Assembly: GCF_000298315.2 (NCBI RefSeq)
Contig: NZ_AEYE02000015.1
Location: 248,001-312,000, forward strand
DNA: 64,000 nt
Direction of reading: 5' to 3'
DNA from: Rhizobium grahamii CCGE 502
Lineage (GTDB): Bacteria; Pseudomonadota; Alphaproteobacteria; Rhizobiales; Rhizobiaceae
Shown: one piece after another, positions 9,034 through 16,433 of the stretch
How positions within the stretch are numbered: position 1 is the first letter of the stretch
How the letters are laid out: every line of letters begins with the position of its first letter
Made by a program: the position numbers and the translations under genes
The notes under the pieces: generated by a model
What the model was told of the DNA's origin: nothing
The model's input: the letters and a program-made list of their open reading frames with translations, nothing else
Database searches by the model: none

Positions 9034-9099
9034 GTGGCGCAGCCTAGTCTCGAAGATGCCGCGATATCTTTGCCGATCGTCACGCGCCTGAACGCTGGT
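9034..9099 (+). pseudogene. Relic of a GntR-regulator gene
   Basis: The segment reads VAQPSLEDA in one frame and then, after the loss of about one base, DIFADRHAPERW in the next. It closely matches the linker between the DNA-binding and FCD domains of the GntR gene at 4644 (codons around 4874-4941), both in protein and in DNA. Neither side continues as a recognisable gene. It is therefore a decayed fragment of a second GntR gene or a partial duplication. The rest of the gap from 8962 to 9298 shows nothing else I can assign. Confidence 0.6.
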
Positions 9100-9298
9100 T
9101 ATTTGAATCGTCAACTTGACAGCGGAACAAAACCGCCAGCGCCATCTCCATGTAGACGTGCAGGAGACGGCGTGTCGGCAAGACGTTGGCCGACATCAGG
9201 ATTGTAGAAAGACCAAGGCCAACTCATGAACGCCTGGGGAAGGCGTCCATTTGACTGACTAACAAAGGCAAGCGATCGCAAGCCCAACTGCCGTTGTG

Positions 9299-9778
9299 TC
9301 AATCGTCAGTGGGAATATGCGAGTCGACCCCGGTTGTTTCGATCTTGTTACGGACATGATGCACACCATCGACCGCAAGCGCGGCGAGCTCGACTTTCCG
9401 GGCCATTCCGATTGTTTCGACCTCTCCTTCGAGGGTTACGACATGGCCATCTGCATGAACCTCAATACCGCCGACATCAACGTCGGGGATGTTCTCCAGG
9501 TTTTCCGCCACTTTCGCTTCCAGCTCATCGCTGTCGTCGCGGTCGATCATTCCGGGGCGCAACGAGTCCTTGAGAGGATTCTCGTTGCCATCCTCATCGA
9601 CTCCATCCACCCGGAAGCCGCTGTTGGTGTCTCGCCCAGAAGCTTCGCCATAGGCACCGTTTGCCGAATCGGCGCCTTTCTCTCCCTTGTCGGCATAAGG
9701 CCAGCCGTCATCGATATTGCGCTCCTCAAAATCGCGATAATCTTCTTCACGCGACAGTTCTTTATCCTTCGCAGGCAT
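9299..9778 (-). CDS. BON-domain protein
   Basis: 159 residues. The first 80 are acidic and low in complexity (many Asp, Glu, Gly and Asn), with no signal peptide. Residues about 82-150 form a BON domain: ELEAKVAENLENIPDVDVGG, then VTLEGEVETIGMARKVELA and VDGVHHVRNKIE. BON domains are thought to bind membranes or other envelope partners, and rhizobial versions are often part of the general stress response. A possible stress-sigma promoter lies just upstream. It is a single-gene unit; neighbours on both sides are relics. Confidence 0.85.
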   Translation of the reverse strand: MPAKDKELSREEDYRDFEERNIDDGWPYADKGEKGADSANGAYGEASGRDTNSGFRVDGVDEDGNENPLKDSLRPGMIDRDDSDELEAKVAENLENIPDVDVGGIEVHADGHVVTLEGEVETIGMARKVELAALAVDGVHHVRNKIETTGVDSHIPTDD

Positions 9779-9808
9779 GATGATCTCCGTCGGTTGAGCT
9801 TCTGGGAG

Positions 9809-9834
9809 AAACTCATCGGCCCGGAAATGGTTCA
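9809..9834 (-). promoter_or_regulatory. Candidate EcfG/RpoE2-type promoter for the BON gene
   Basis: On the minus strand TGAAC is separated from GTTT by 16-17 bases, close to the alphaproteobacterial general-stress consensus GGAAC-N16/17-CGTT, with one mismatch in each box. The -10 element lies about 30 bases before the BON start codon, a suitable position. BON genes are frequent members of this regulon, which supports the guess, but the match is not perfect. Confidence 0.35.
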
Positions 9835-9843
9835 GGGACGGTG

Positions 9844-10146
9844 TTACTCCGCGCCGACGTGCGTCGACGCCCTAAACAATCTCTCGAACTCGGCAAGATC
9901 GCCGGACGCGACGTCGGAGATCGCCCAGAAGGCGAGACCGCCGTCCGACTACAAAGCCATGTTGTATCCATCAAGCACATTTGCGGCCTGCATGGACGAC
10001 ACAGCCGGCCAGATGAAGAGGTTGATCACGTGCCCATGACGTCGGAAAACAAGGGCAGCGACGGCTCGACCGCCAATGTAGTCGACACGCCCCCCGACCA
10101 ACGGGAAGCCGTCCTTTGAAAGATCGGTGACCGGTGGCGAAAAATC
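9844..10146 (-). pseudogene. Truncated anti-sigma factor (ECF-associated), C-terminal remnant with an amber codon
   Basis: The minus strand reads SDFSPPVTDLSKDGFPLVGG, RVDYIGGRAVAALVFRRHGH and VINLFIWPAVSS, the typical periplasmic C-terminal domain of rhizobial membrane anti-sigma factors. After GYNMAL comes TAG where relatives as I recall them have Trp (TGG). The same frame then continues with SDGGLAFWAISDVASGDLAE and ends with TAA at 9844. The N-terminal zinc-finger and membrane part is absent: similarity stops at about 10146, just where the oppositely oriented MBL gene begins. No ECF sigma gene is nearby. This is a dead fragment with a deletion plus a nonsense mutation. Confidence 0.75.
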
Positions 10147-10159
10147 GGAAGGCATGCTC

Positions 10160-10807
10160 ATGCTCACCATGTCACGTCGCGCTGTCCTGGGATCGGCAGC
10201 CGCCGCTGCGGCCTTCGGCCTCTCGTCGAAGCTCGAATTCGTCCTGCCGGCGCTCGGCGCAACACCGCTCGAGCCAGCAGTCGGCTTGTACAAATACAAG
10301 GTCGGCGATGTTGAGGTCACGGCGATCTATGACGGAATCTGGAAAAAACCGCACGATCCGAAGTTCATCAAGAATGCCTCGATCGATGACACCAGACAGG
10401 AACTCTCAAACGCGGGGCTCACCACCGAATTCATGCCGATTCCACTGACGGTCGTCGTCCTGAAGCTCGGCGATCATCTTGTCATGATGGATGCCGGCTC
10501 CGGCGTCGGCCAATGGCAAAGCAATGCCACGCACCTGCCGGCAAACATGGCTGCCGCCGGCATCGACAAGCAACTGCTCGTCTCCGCCGACATAATGTAC
10601 GTGCCGGCGCTGCTCGCTCCCCATCCCGAATGGCAGGGCAGCTACGATCAGGACGGGCCAATGGCAATCGATACGCGCCGTCGCCTCATCGACCGCGTTA
10701 TCGCCGACGACATCGCCATTTGCGGATCGCACTTCCCCTTCCCTGGCTCAGGCACCTTCGTCAAGGACGGAAGCGCCTACGGCTTTACTCCGACAATCCA
10801 CGCCTAA
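10160..10807 (+). CDS. MBL-fold metallo-hydrolase lacking its metal-binding core (in-frame deletion)
   Basis: 215 residues from ATG 10160, which has GGAAGG seven bases upstream. Residues 4-35 form a Tat-type leader, MSRRAVLGSAAAAAAFGLSS. The N-terminal part VTAIYDGIWKKP, then HLVMMDAGSGVGQW and LPANMAAAGID, matches secreted MBL-fold enzymes. Relatives next carry the HxHxDH zinc motif; here GID is followed at once by KQLLVSADIMYVPALLAPHP, which normally lies about 90-100 residues later. The C-terminal CGSHFPFPGSGTFVKDG is intact. With the zinc ligands gone the protein should be catalytically dead, though the frame is open. It shares a transcript with the TPR gene 19 bp downstream. Confidence 0.75.
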   Translation: MLTMSRRAVLGSAAAAAAFGLSSKLEFVLPALGATPLEPAVGLYKYKVGDVEVTAIYDGIWKKPHDPKFIKNASIDDTRQELSNAGLTTEFMPIPLTVVVLKLGDHLVMMDAGSGVGQWQSNATHLPANMAAAGIDKQLLVSADIMYVPALLAPHPEWQGSYDQDGPMAIDTRRRLIDRVIADDIAICGSHFPFPGSGTFVKDGSAYGFTPTIHA

Positions 10808-10826
10808 AGGCTCAAAGGAGACCAAC

Positions 10827-11279
10827 ATGAAACACATGCTCTCAAGCTTCGCCCACTTCTGCGCTGCAGCCGTCTACCTTACGACATTCCCGGCCTTTGC
10901 TGTCGACAACATCGAATCCACGACGGCTCCTGACCTGACCTCGGTACGTGCCAAGATTGAAGCCAGGAACTATGCTGGCGCCCTCGCCGAGCTTCGCGAC
11001 CTCGCCGACAACAACCAGCAGGCCGATGTTTACAATCTGATGGGATTCACGCTTCGCAAGACCGGCGACTACAGGACATCGCTGACCTATTATACGAAGG
11101 CACTGGAGCTGCAGCCCGACCACAAGGCGGCACGCGAATATCTCGGCGAGCTCTATGTCGAAACAGGCGATCTACCCAAGGCCGAGGAGCAGGTGGCATT
11201 GTTGAAGCAGCTCTGCCCGGGCGGTTGCGAAGAGCTCGAAGACCTACAAAAGGCGATCAGTACGAAGAACGGTAACTGA
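10827..11279 (+). CDS. Secreted tetratricopeptide-repeat protein
   Basis: 150 residues with a signal peptide (MLSSFAHFCAAAVYLTTFPA) cleaved near FAVDN. The mature part holds about two and a half TPR units: ARNYAGALAELRDLADNNQQ, VYNLMGFTLRKTGDYRTSLT and KALELQPDHKAAREYLGELY, then a closing helix ending with CPGGCEELEDLQKAI. Such small periplasmic TPR proteins are scaffolds with unknown partners. It follows the MBL-fold gene by 19 bp, with a strong AAGGAG site; the pair is common in alphaproteobacteria. A stem-loop follows the stop codon. Confidence 0.8.
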   Translation: MKHMLSSFAHFCAAAVYLTTFPAFAVDNIESTTAPDLTSVRAKIEARNYAGALAELRDLADNNQQADVYNLMGFTLRKTGDYRTSLTYYTKALELQPDHKAAREYLGELYVETGDLPKAEEQVALLKQLCPGGCEELEDLQKAISTKNGN

Positions 11280-11298
11280 CCCATCAAACGAGCATGAG

Positions 11299-11322
11299 AG
11301 CGGGCGGACAAGCCGCCTGCTT
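11299..11322. terminator. Stem-loop terminator between convergent genes
   Basis: AGCGGGCGG pairs with CCGCCTGCT (one G-U pair) across a five-base loop and is followed by a short T run. It sits 20 bp after the TPR gene and between it and the convergent DUF2950 gene, so it may serve the plus-strand transcript. Confidence 0.55.
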
Positions 11323-11369
11323 TCGGGATTGCGAATGGGACGGGCGCGTGCTCCGTAGTTCTGCGCGTT

Positions 11370-12305
11370 TCAGTCCCGTACGACCGTCCAGTTATCGTCA
11401 GGGTTGAACTCTTTGATCGCCGCGGCGCGCTGTTCGGTCTCCGGTCCGAGATCGCGCTGATAGACAATGTTGGCACCGTTGACGATAAACGTCTGAACCC
11501 CGGTCACACGATACGAGACTGGCCAGGCGATCAACGCAAAGCCGCCCGTCATGTTGCCGTTGACGATGTAGCTCTGCTTTCCACCGATCACGTTGGGGCC
11601 CTGGGCTGTCAGGATGCGATAGCGATAGCCGTAATAGCCTTCTCCACGCTTTGCCTTGCTGAAGGCGGCGGTTTCTACCAGCGGCCCGGCCGGGCTTTCT
11701 TCGTCAAAGGCACCCGGCTCCCAGTAGAGGCCGTCACGTTGTCCCGGAGTGCTGATCAGCTTTTGTGCGAATTCGAAGAGACCGTCCTCGTCCTCGTCGA
11801 TTTGCGCGTAGGCGTACTGGGCATTCACATAGTCATGCATGGTCTGGATCGTCGAGAGTTCATTCTGGCCAACGCGTCGATTGATGATCTCCTGCAGGCC
11901 GACTTCCGTATCGAATGCCCATTTGCCGTCCTTGTTCTTCGACAGGGGAAAGGGCAGCGGCCACAGGATGTCACCAATCAGAACAACCTTTCGATCTCCG
12001 ACGTCCTGCAATTTCAGTTGTCGTGCAGCACCCTCACGGATCGTTGCGTAACTTATCATCGCCTCGTTGCTGGCCTGCAGCTTGGCCGCATCTAGCCCGA
12101 GAAGTTTGGCCAGGCCATCAAGGTCATTGGAGCCCAACACGGTCTTGAGTTGTTCAAGCGCCGCTGCTGGGTCATCGAAAGCCGGCGGCGTGCCGGCCTC
12201 GAATTCCTGAAGATTCGTCTGACCCTGGGACATCGATGGGGCCGCCCAGGCCAGGGAGAGAGCCGTTCCGAGCAACAGCGGGATCAATTTCAACTGTAGT
12301 CTCAT
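11370..12305 (-). CDS. DUF2950 family secreted protein
   Basis: 311 residues with an N-terminal signal peptide (LKLIPLLLGTALSLAWAAPS) and mature start near SQGQTNLQEF. The rest follows DUF2950: FDDPAAALEQLKTVLGSNDL, KDGKWAFDTEVGLQEIINRR (about 125-145), then DYVNAQYAYAQID and YYGYRYRILTAQGPNVIGG. The function of the family is unknown. It is nearly always next to a DUF3300 gene, as here (34 bp downstream of it), so the two are probably translated from one mRNA and act together in the envelope. The ATG follows CCGGAGAT. Confidence 0.88.
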   Translation of the reverse strand: MRLQLKLIPLLLGTALSLAWAAPSMSQGQTNLQEFEAGTPPAFDDPAAALEQLKTVLGSNDLDGLAKLLGLDAAKLQASNEAMISYATIREGAARQLKLQDVGDRKVVLIGDILWPLPFPLSKNKDGKWAFDTEVGLQEIINRRVGQNELSTIQTMHDYVNAQYAYAQIDEDEDGLFEFAQKLISTPGQRDGLYWEPGAFDEESPAGPLVETAAFSKAKRGEGYYGYRYRILTAQGPNVIGGKQSYIVNGNMTGGFALIAWPVSYRVTGVQTFIVNGANIVYQRDLGPETEQRAAAIKEFNPDDNWTVVRD

Positions 12306-12339
12306 GGTTTATCTCCGGAAATCTGAATAGCTGGACACC

Positions 12340-13800
12340 CTATCGCCGACCGCCGCCGCCGCGACCGCCGCCCCCACGACCACCACCACCACGGCCGCCG
12401 CCGCCATGGGGAATCGGGCGCGAGCGTTGGGCAGAGGGACGTGGACCACCGCGCTGACCGCCGCCCATGCTCTGTCCGCCTCGCTTGGAAGCCACCGCCT
12501 CACGCCGACCGGATTGGACATTGCCGAGGGCGCTCGATTGGCGCGAACGGTTGTCGGGCCGCGCGGCCATCTTCGGTGCACTTGACCTGTTCTTTGCTGC
12601 CGGCTTTGACGGACGGTTGGCAGCGATACCCGGCCGATTGGCCGCATTCCCAGGACGTGCATCCGGACGATTGGCCGCGTTGCCTGGACGAGCATCCGGG
12701 CGCGACGCCCCTGGTCGGTTCGCGGCACGATCTCCTGCCCCGGGCCGCTGCTTCAGACCTTCCGCCGTGCTCTTGCGGATGTCGTCAGCGCGAGCGCTGA
12801 CGTTTCTGGTTCCCTGTCCGCGATTTGCCTGCCGGTCGCTGACCTTGTTCTTCAGCTGATTGCGGTTGTCGGACTGCAGGCTGGATTTGATTGCCGAACG
12901 ATCAATGTTCGCAAGTTGATTCCTGTCGATGTTCAGCTTGCTTCGATCGACCTTGGTCCAGTCGACGTCGTTCCAGTTGACCTTGCCGCTGAAATTCCGG
13001 TCGTTGAAGCAATTGTTGCAGTCGATATCGAGGTCGCCGCCCCAATTGCCGCCCCATACTCCCCAATCATCCCAGTTGACGATGGCCCCCCACGCAACGC
13101 CCGTCACTGCTGCCGCGAAGAACGCGGCGCCAGGATAGTAATAATTGTCGTAAGAGTTGGGATAGTACGAGATCGGCTCGACCGCATAGCCCGGCTGGTA
13201 GAGCATTTCGGGCGGATACTGCGGAATATAGATTTTCTCTGGATTGGTTGGCCGAATGACGACGTTCTCGTTCTCCGTCACGACCGTGATCTTGTCGTCC
13301 GTCTTGATGACGTTTTTCGCAACCGCTTCGTCACGAAGCTGCTGGATGGCAATCAGCACATCCTTCTGCTGGTTGGTAATCGCATCCCCGAGCGATTGCG
13401 TCCAATCGAGGTCTTCGCTCATCATCTTGACGATGTCGGGGTAATTCAGAAGCGAGATGACGCTTCCGTCCCAGTCATCCTTCGGCTTGAGGTTTGTGTC
13501 CTTTTTACTCGCCTCCAGGAAACGCTGCGCTTCGATAATCTGCACCGGAAACAGCGATGCCGCCGAGATCGCGGCTACCAACTCGTCCGGATAAAGCGCG
13601 ATGCGAGCCACAAGCACTTCCATTTCGTCCTCGGAGAGGAGATCCGTCTCCGGCTGTGCCTGCGTGGGCGCGGTCGTCTCTGTCGCCACAGGCTTCGGCG
13701 TGGGCGTCGCAGTCTGCGAATAGACGGGCGGCACCGCCTGCATCGAGATGATTGCCAAGGCAGAAAGCCCCGCAAGCAGCTTGAAGGATCTTGCTTTCAT
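12340..13800 (-). CDS. DUF3300 family envelope protein with Gly/Arg-rich tail
   Basis: 486 residues from the ATG at 13800, preceded by AAGGAGG; the in-frame ATG at 13821 lies upstream of that site and is less likely. A signal peptide (LLAGLSALAIISMQAVPPVY) is followed by the DUF3300 domain: EMEVLVARIALYPDELVAAI, SLFPVQIIEAQRFLE, DWDGSVISLLNYPDIVKMMS and PTNPEKIYIPQYPPEMLYQP. The second half is low-complexity, with repeated RPDARPGNAANRPDARPGNA-like units and a final GGGGR repeat tract. It precedes DUF2950 in one operon. The role is unknown; the basic disordered tail suggests interaction with nucleic acid, polysaccharide or anionic lipid (inference). Confidence 0.87.
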   Translation of the reverse strand: MKARSFKLLAGLSALAIISMQAVPPVYSQTATPTPKPVATETTAPTQAQPETDLLSEDEMEVLVARIALYPDELVAAISAASLFPVQIIEAQRFLEASKKDTNLKPKDDWDGSVISLLNYPDIVKMMSEDLDWTQSLGDAITNQQKDVLIAIQQLRDEAVAKNVIKTDDKITVVTENENVVIRPTNPEKIYIPQYPPEMLYQPGYAVEPISYYPNSYDNYYYPGAAFFAAAVTGVAWGAIVNWDDWGVWGGNWGGDLDIDCNNCFNDRNFSGKVNWNDVDWTKVDRSKLNIDRNQLANIDRSAIKSSLQSDNRNQLKNKVSDRQANRGQGTRNVSARADDIRKSTAEGLKQRPGAGDRAANRPGASRPDARPGNAANRPDARPGNAANRPGIAANRPSKPAAKNRSSAPKMAARPDNRSRQSSALGNVQSGRREAVASKRGGQSMGGGQRGGPRPSAQRSRPIPHGGGGRGGGGRGGGGRGGGGRR

Positions 13801-13846
13801 CACGCATTGACCTCCTTGCATGAAACCTTCGATTGAATGTTCAGAC

Positions 13847-14179
13847 TCATCGCAGCTTGGGCTTTGCCCGGCCCCATCGACTAAGTGTCACGATTTTCGA
13901 TTGGGACAGCGCGTCGCCGATCTCGGCGACAAGCGCCTCGACAAGGCTCGCATATTCCTGGCGCCGAGCTTCCCTCACGTCATGCGGAAGACCGTCGACA
14001 TTCGCCAACGTCTCGGCAGCGGCGGCCAGGTCTTCGCACATGCTGCGAAAGGTCTCGTTTGCGCGAAACAACTGCCGCACCCGCTCGACCTGCCCTGAAA
14101 AATGCGCCTCGGCGATCGCGAGCGCGGACAGTTCTGCCGAATTGCTTTCTTCCGACGTCATGCCGCCCCCCGCTGTCAT
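13847..14179 (-). CDS. Small helical protein upstream of DUF3300, unknown function
   Basis: 110 residues, mainly alpha-helical and acidic, with no signal peptide or membrane segment. ELSALAIAEAHFSGQVERVR and CEDLAAAAETLANVDGLP suggest a helical bundle; the C-terminus is basic (WGRAKPKLR). I recognise no named family. It lies 46 bp before the DUF3300 gene on the same strand, so it is probably the first gene of that operon. The region just upstream carries a CTATAT -10-like box (14206-14211, minus strand) and palindromic elements shared with the aspD upstream region. Confidence 0.65.
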   Translation of the reverse strand: MTAGGGMTSEESNSAELSALAIAEAHFSGQVERVRQLFRANETFRSMCEDLAAAAETLANVDGLPHDVREARRQEYASLVEALVAEIGDALSQSKIVTLSRWGRAKPKLR

Positions 14180-14228
14180 AGTCGCGTCAAGCAGATGGCG
14201 GCATCATATAGTGTTTGCCCGGAGCGCA

Positions 14229-14379
14229 GGCGTAACTTACGCGATCCTACGGCGTAGCGCCCCTCGATCGACCTCGACATGGTTTTGCTTCCCGCCGACC
14301 AACCATGACAGCCTTCCAAGACCATTCATCGACGGCAATGGACCCTCGGCGATTCAATAGAGGTTACGCGATGCTACGG
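14229..14379. promoter_or_regulatory. Divergent regulatory region with repeated TTACGCGATNCTACGG elements
   Basis: TTACGCGATCCTACGG (14237-14252) recurs as TTACGCGATGCTACGG (14364-14379). The first copy overlaps the palindrome GTAACTTAC (14232-14240) and the inverted repeat CTACGGCGTAG (14247-14257). GGCGTAACTTAC also occurs at 22626-22637 before aspD. A CTATAT box on the minus strand at 14206-14211 is placed so that an activator at 14229-14257 could drive the 13847 gene. Similar elements before aspD suggest one regulator. Nothing else is visible in the 14180-14460 gap. Confidence 0.4.
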
Positions 14380-14460
14380 GTCTTTATGCCAAAGTGCGCC
14401 TAGTATTTCCTCCTCGGCTGTGACCGGATGGGCGCTGCAAACAGCCGAAAGGGAGGGACT

Positions 14461-14635
14461 GTGTTTCTCGACTGCTTTGCACTCGGGGTGTTGTTCTTCG
14501 TGGTGGTCACTCTCTTCTACGCGGTGATCGGTAGCTGTCTACACGCACTATTGGCACCATGTCGCGGTTCTTCGGAAGGTGTTGCTGCGCATGAGCAGCT
14601 GGATGAACTACGTCTTCCTGGAACACTGAAACGCA
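14461..14635 (+). pseudogene. Fused remnant: DUF3302 N-terminus joined to a probable HlyD-type C-terminus
   Basis: A GTG at 14461, behind GGAGGG, starts VFLDCFALGVLFFVVVTLFY, the first membrane helix of a DUF3302 (YiaW/YibI-like) protein. The typical HDIPYEIAKKRNHPHQDAI part is missing. A +1 shift further on, the DNA reads YWHHVAVLRKVLLRMSSWMN then YVFLEH and stops, which resembles the end of an HlyD-like membrane fusion protein. DUF3302 and HlyD genes are neighbours in many bacteria, so a deletion of roughly a kilobase has probably joined the two. The DUF3302 assignment is firm; the HlyD assignment is tentative. Confidence 0.55.
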
Positions 14636-14710
14636 TCAACCTTTCCGGCAGCCGCTTGCGTCTCGCGGCCGGGCAGACTCGGAGACTACAAAAAGATAAA
14701 GGAGCCCGAG

Positions 14711-16399
14711 GTGATAGGCAGCCTACCAATGTTGCGGGGCCTGGCCGGCTTCAACAAGGACTGGCTTCGTAGCGATATTCCGGCGGGGCTGTCGATCGCC
14801 GCGGTAGGTTTGCCGAGCGCCATCGCCTATCCCGCGATTGCCGGCCTGCCGCCGGAGACAGGCATCTATGCCAGCATCGTTGCTCCGATCGCTTACGCAA
14901 TCTTCGGTCCCTCAAAGCTTCTGATCGTTGGCCCCGATGCCGCCACGATGACGGTTCTTGCAGCGGCAATGGCCGCGATCATTGCGGCCGAGCCTGCCGC
15001 GGCCAGTGTCGATCGCGTCGCTATCGCCTCGGCGCTCGCGATCGGCGTCGGTGTATTCTGCATTGCGGCAAAACTGCTGCGCCTCGGCGTCCTCGCGAGT
15101 TTCCTGTCACGCCCAATCTTGGTCGGCTTCTTTGCCGGGGTATCGCTGTCCATCCTGGTCGGGCAGATCAACCGTTTCACCGGAGTAAAGATCGAATCCG
15201 ACGGTCTCCTTGCACCGGTCATCGAGATTCTCAGCAAGGCCGCCTTGATCCATTGGCCGTCACTTCTATTCGGCCTCTCCATGTTCGCGCTGCTCTGGAT
15301 CGTGAGGGCTTTCGACCTCAAGATCCCGGGTCCTGTTCTCGTGGTTGTTGTTTCCGTCGTTCTCTCCGAGCTCTTCGACTTCCGCGGACACGGCATGGCC
15401 GTCGTAGGCGATATCCCAAGCGGCTTCCCGAGCTTTTCCCTGCCGGCAGTCCATCAGATGCCGATTACTCAACTCGTTCTTGGTTCAGCTGTGATCTTTC
15501 TGGTGAGCTTCGGCGCAGGCATCGTGACCGCGAGAAGCTTCGGATCGCGCACTGGTGAAGACGTCGATGCGAACCAGGAACTGATCGGCCTCGGCGCAGC
15601 CAACATTGCACCCGGTCTGTTCGGTTCATTTCCCATCAGCATGTCGGACTCGAGAACCGCCATAAATCTGTCGACCGGCGGCGTTTCCCAACTGGCGGGA
15701 CTGGTCTCAGCCGCCACTCTGGTTGCAGCTCTTGTATTCCTCCACAGTGCCCTGCGGATCCTGCCGATCCCCGCGCTCGCTGCCATCCTTGCAACCGCAG
15801 CGATCAGCCTCATCGACGTTCAGGAACTCAAGAAGATCTGGCGCATCAGCCGCATGGAGTTCGTCTTTGCGCTCATCGCCATGTGGGGCGCAATCAGCTT
15901 CGGCGTCCTCAACGGCGTGATCGTCGCCGTGGCCGCTACCTTCGTCTACCTCCTGCGCAAGACGATGTTTCCGCGTGATGGCCTACTTGGCCACATTGAA
16001 GGTCGGCACGGCTTTTTTGACCTCGCCCGTTTCCCGGAAGCTCGTCCTGTCGAAGGCGCTGCCGTCTTCGCGATCCAGGGCAACATCCTATTCTACAACG
16101 CCGACTATGTACGCACGCGATTGACGACAGTGGCTAAGGAACTCGCCGCCGGAACCAAGTGCTTCGTTCTCGACGCCAGTGCCATCACGCACGTGGACAG
16201 CACCGGCGCCGTCGCACTCGATGCCGTGGCGGATGCCTTGGCGAAACGGGACATCGTCTTTGCCATCGCCGATCTCAGCCAGGAAAGCCGCGGCATCCTA
16301 GAGCGTGCCGGCGTCATCAAGAAGATCGGCACCCACAATCTTTTCAATGGTCGGGAAGAGGCGTTACGCGCGCTGATAGGCAATTCTGCAGAACAGTGA
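14711..16399 (+). CDS. SulP-family inorganic anion transporter with STAS domain
   Basis: 562 residues from a GTG preceded by AAAGGAG. The N-terminal half has 10-12 hydrophobic segments with SulP signatures: SIAAVGLPSAIAYPAIAGLP (about 30-50), IYASIVAPIAYAIFG and FGSFPISMSDSRTAINLSTG (about 300-320). The C-terminal STAS domain (about 435-545) contains KCFVLDASAITHVDSTGAVA. Members carry sulfate, bicarbonate or dicarboxylates across the inner membrane. It is followed by ppk2 and an AI-2E permease, spaced 35-54 bp, probably one operon. Substrate is not determinable from sequence. Confidence 0.9.
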   Translation: MIGSLPMLRGLAGFNKDWLRSDIPAGLSIAAVGLPSAIAYPAIAGLPPETGIYASIVAPIAYAIFGPSKLLIVGPDAATMTVLAAAMAAIIAAEPAAASVDRVAIASALAIGVGVFCIAAKLLRLGVLASFLSRPILVGFFAGVSLSILVGQINRFTGVKIESDGLLAPVIEILSKAALIHWPSLLFGLSMFALLWIVRAFDLKIPGPVLVVVVSVVLSELFDFRGHGMAVVGDIPSGFPSFSLPAVHQMPITQLVLGSAVIFLVSFGAGIVTARSFGSRTGEDVDANQELIGLGAANIAPGLFGSFPISMSDSRTAINLSTGGVSQLAGLVSAATLVAALVFLHSALRILPIPALAAILATAAISLIDVQELKKIWRISRMEFVFALIAMWGAISFGVLNGVIVAVAATFVYLLRKTMFPRDGLLGHIEGRHGFFDLARFPEARPVEGAAVFAIQGNILFYNADYVRTRLTTVAKELAAGTKCFVLDASAITHVDSTGAVALDAVADALAKRDIVFAIADLSQESRGILERAGVIKKIGTHNLFNGREEALRALIGNSAEQ

Positions 16400-16433
16400 A
16401 AGTGCACGGCGACATAGAACAATGGAGGGAACG

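Noticed and set aside
9106-9298. Further decay product next to the GntR relic
   Set aside because: Both strands were read in all frames and gave no family-like sequence.
12340-12420. Short GC-rich tandem repeat that might be a repeat element
   Set aside because: It encodes the GGGGR tract at the end of the DUF3300 protein and stays in frame, so it is coding low complexity.
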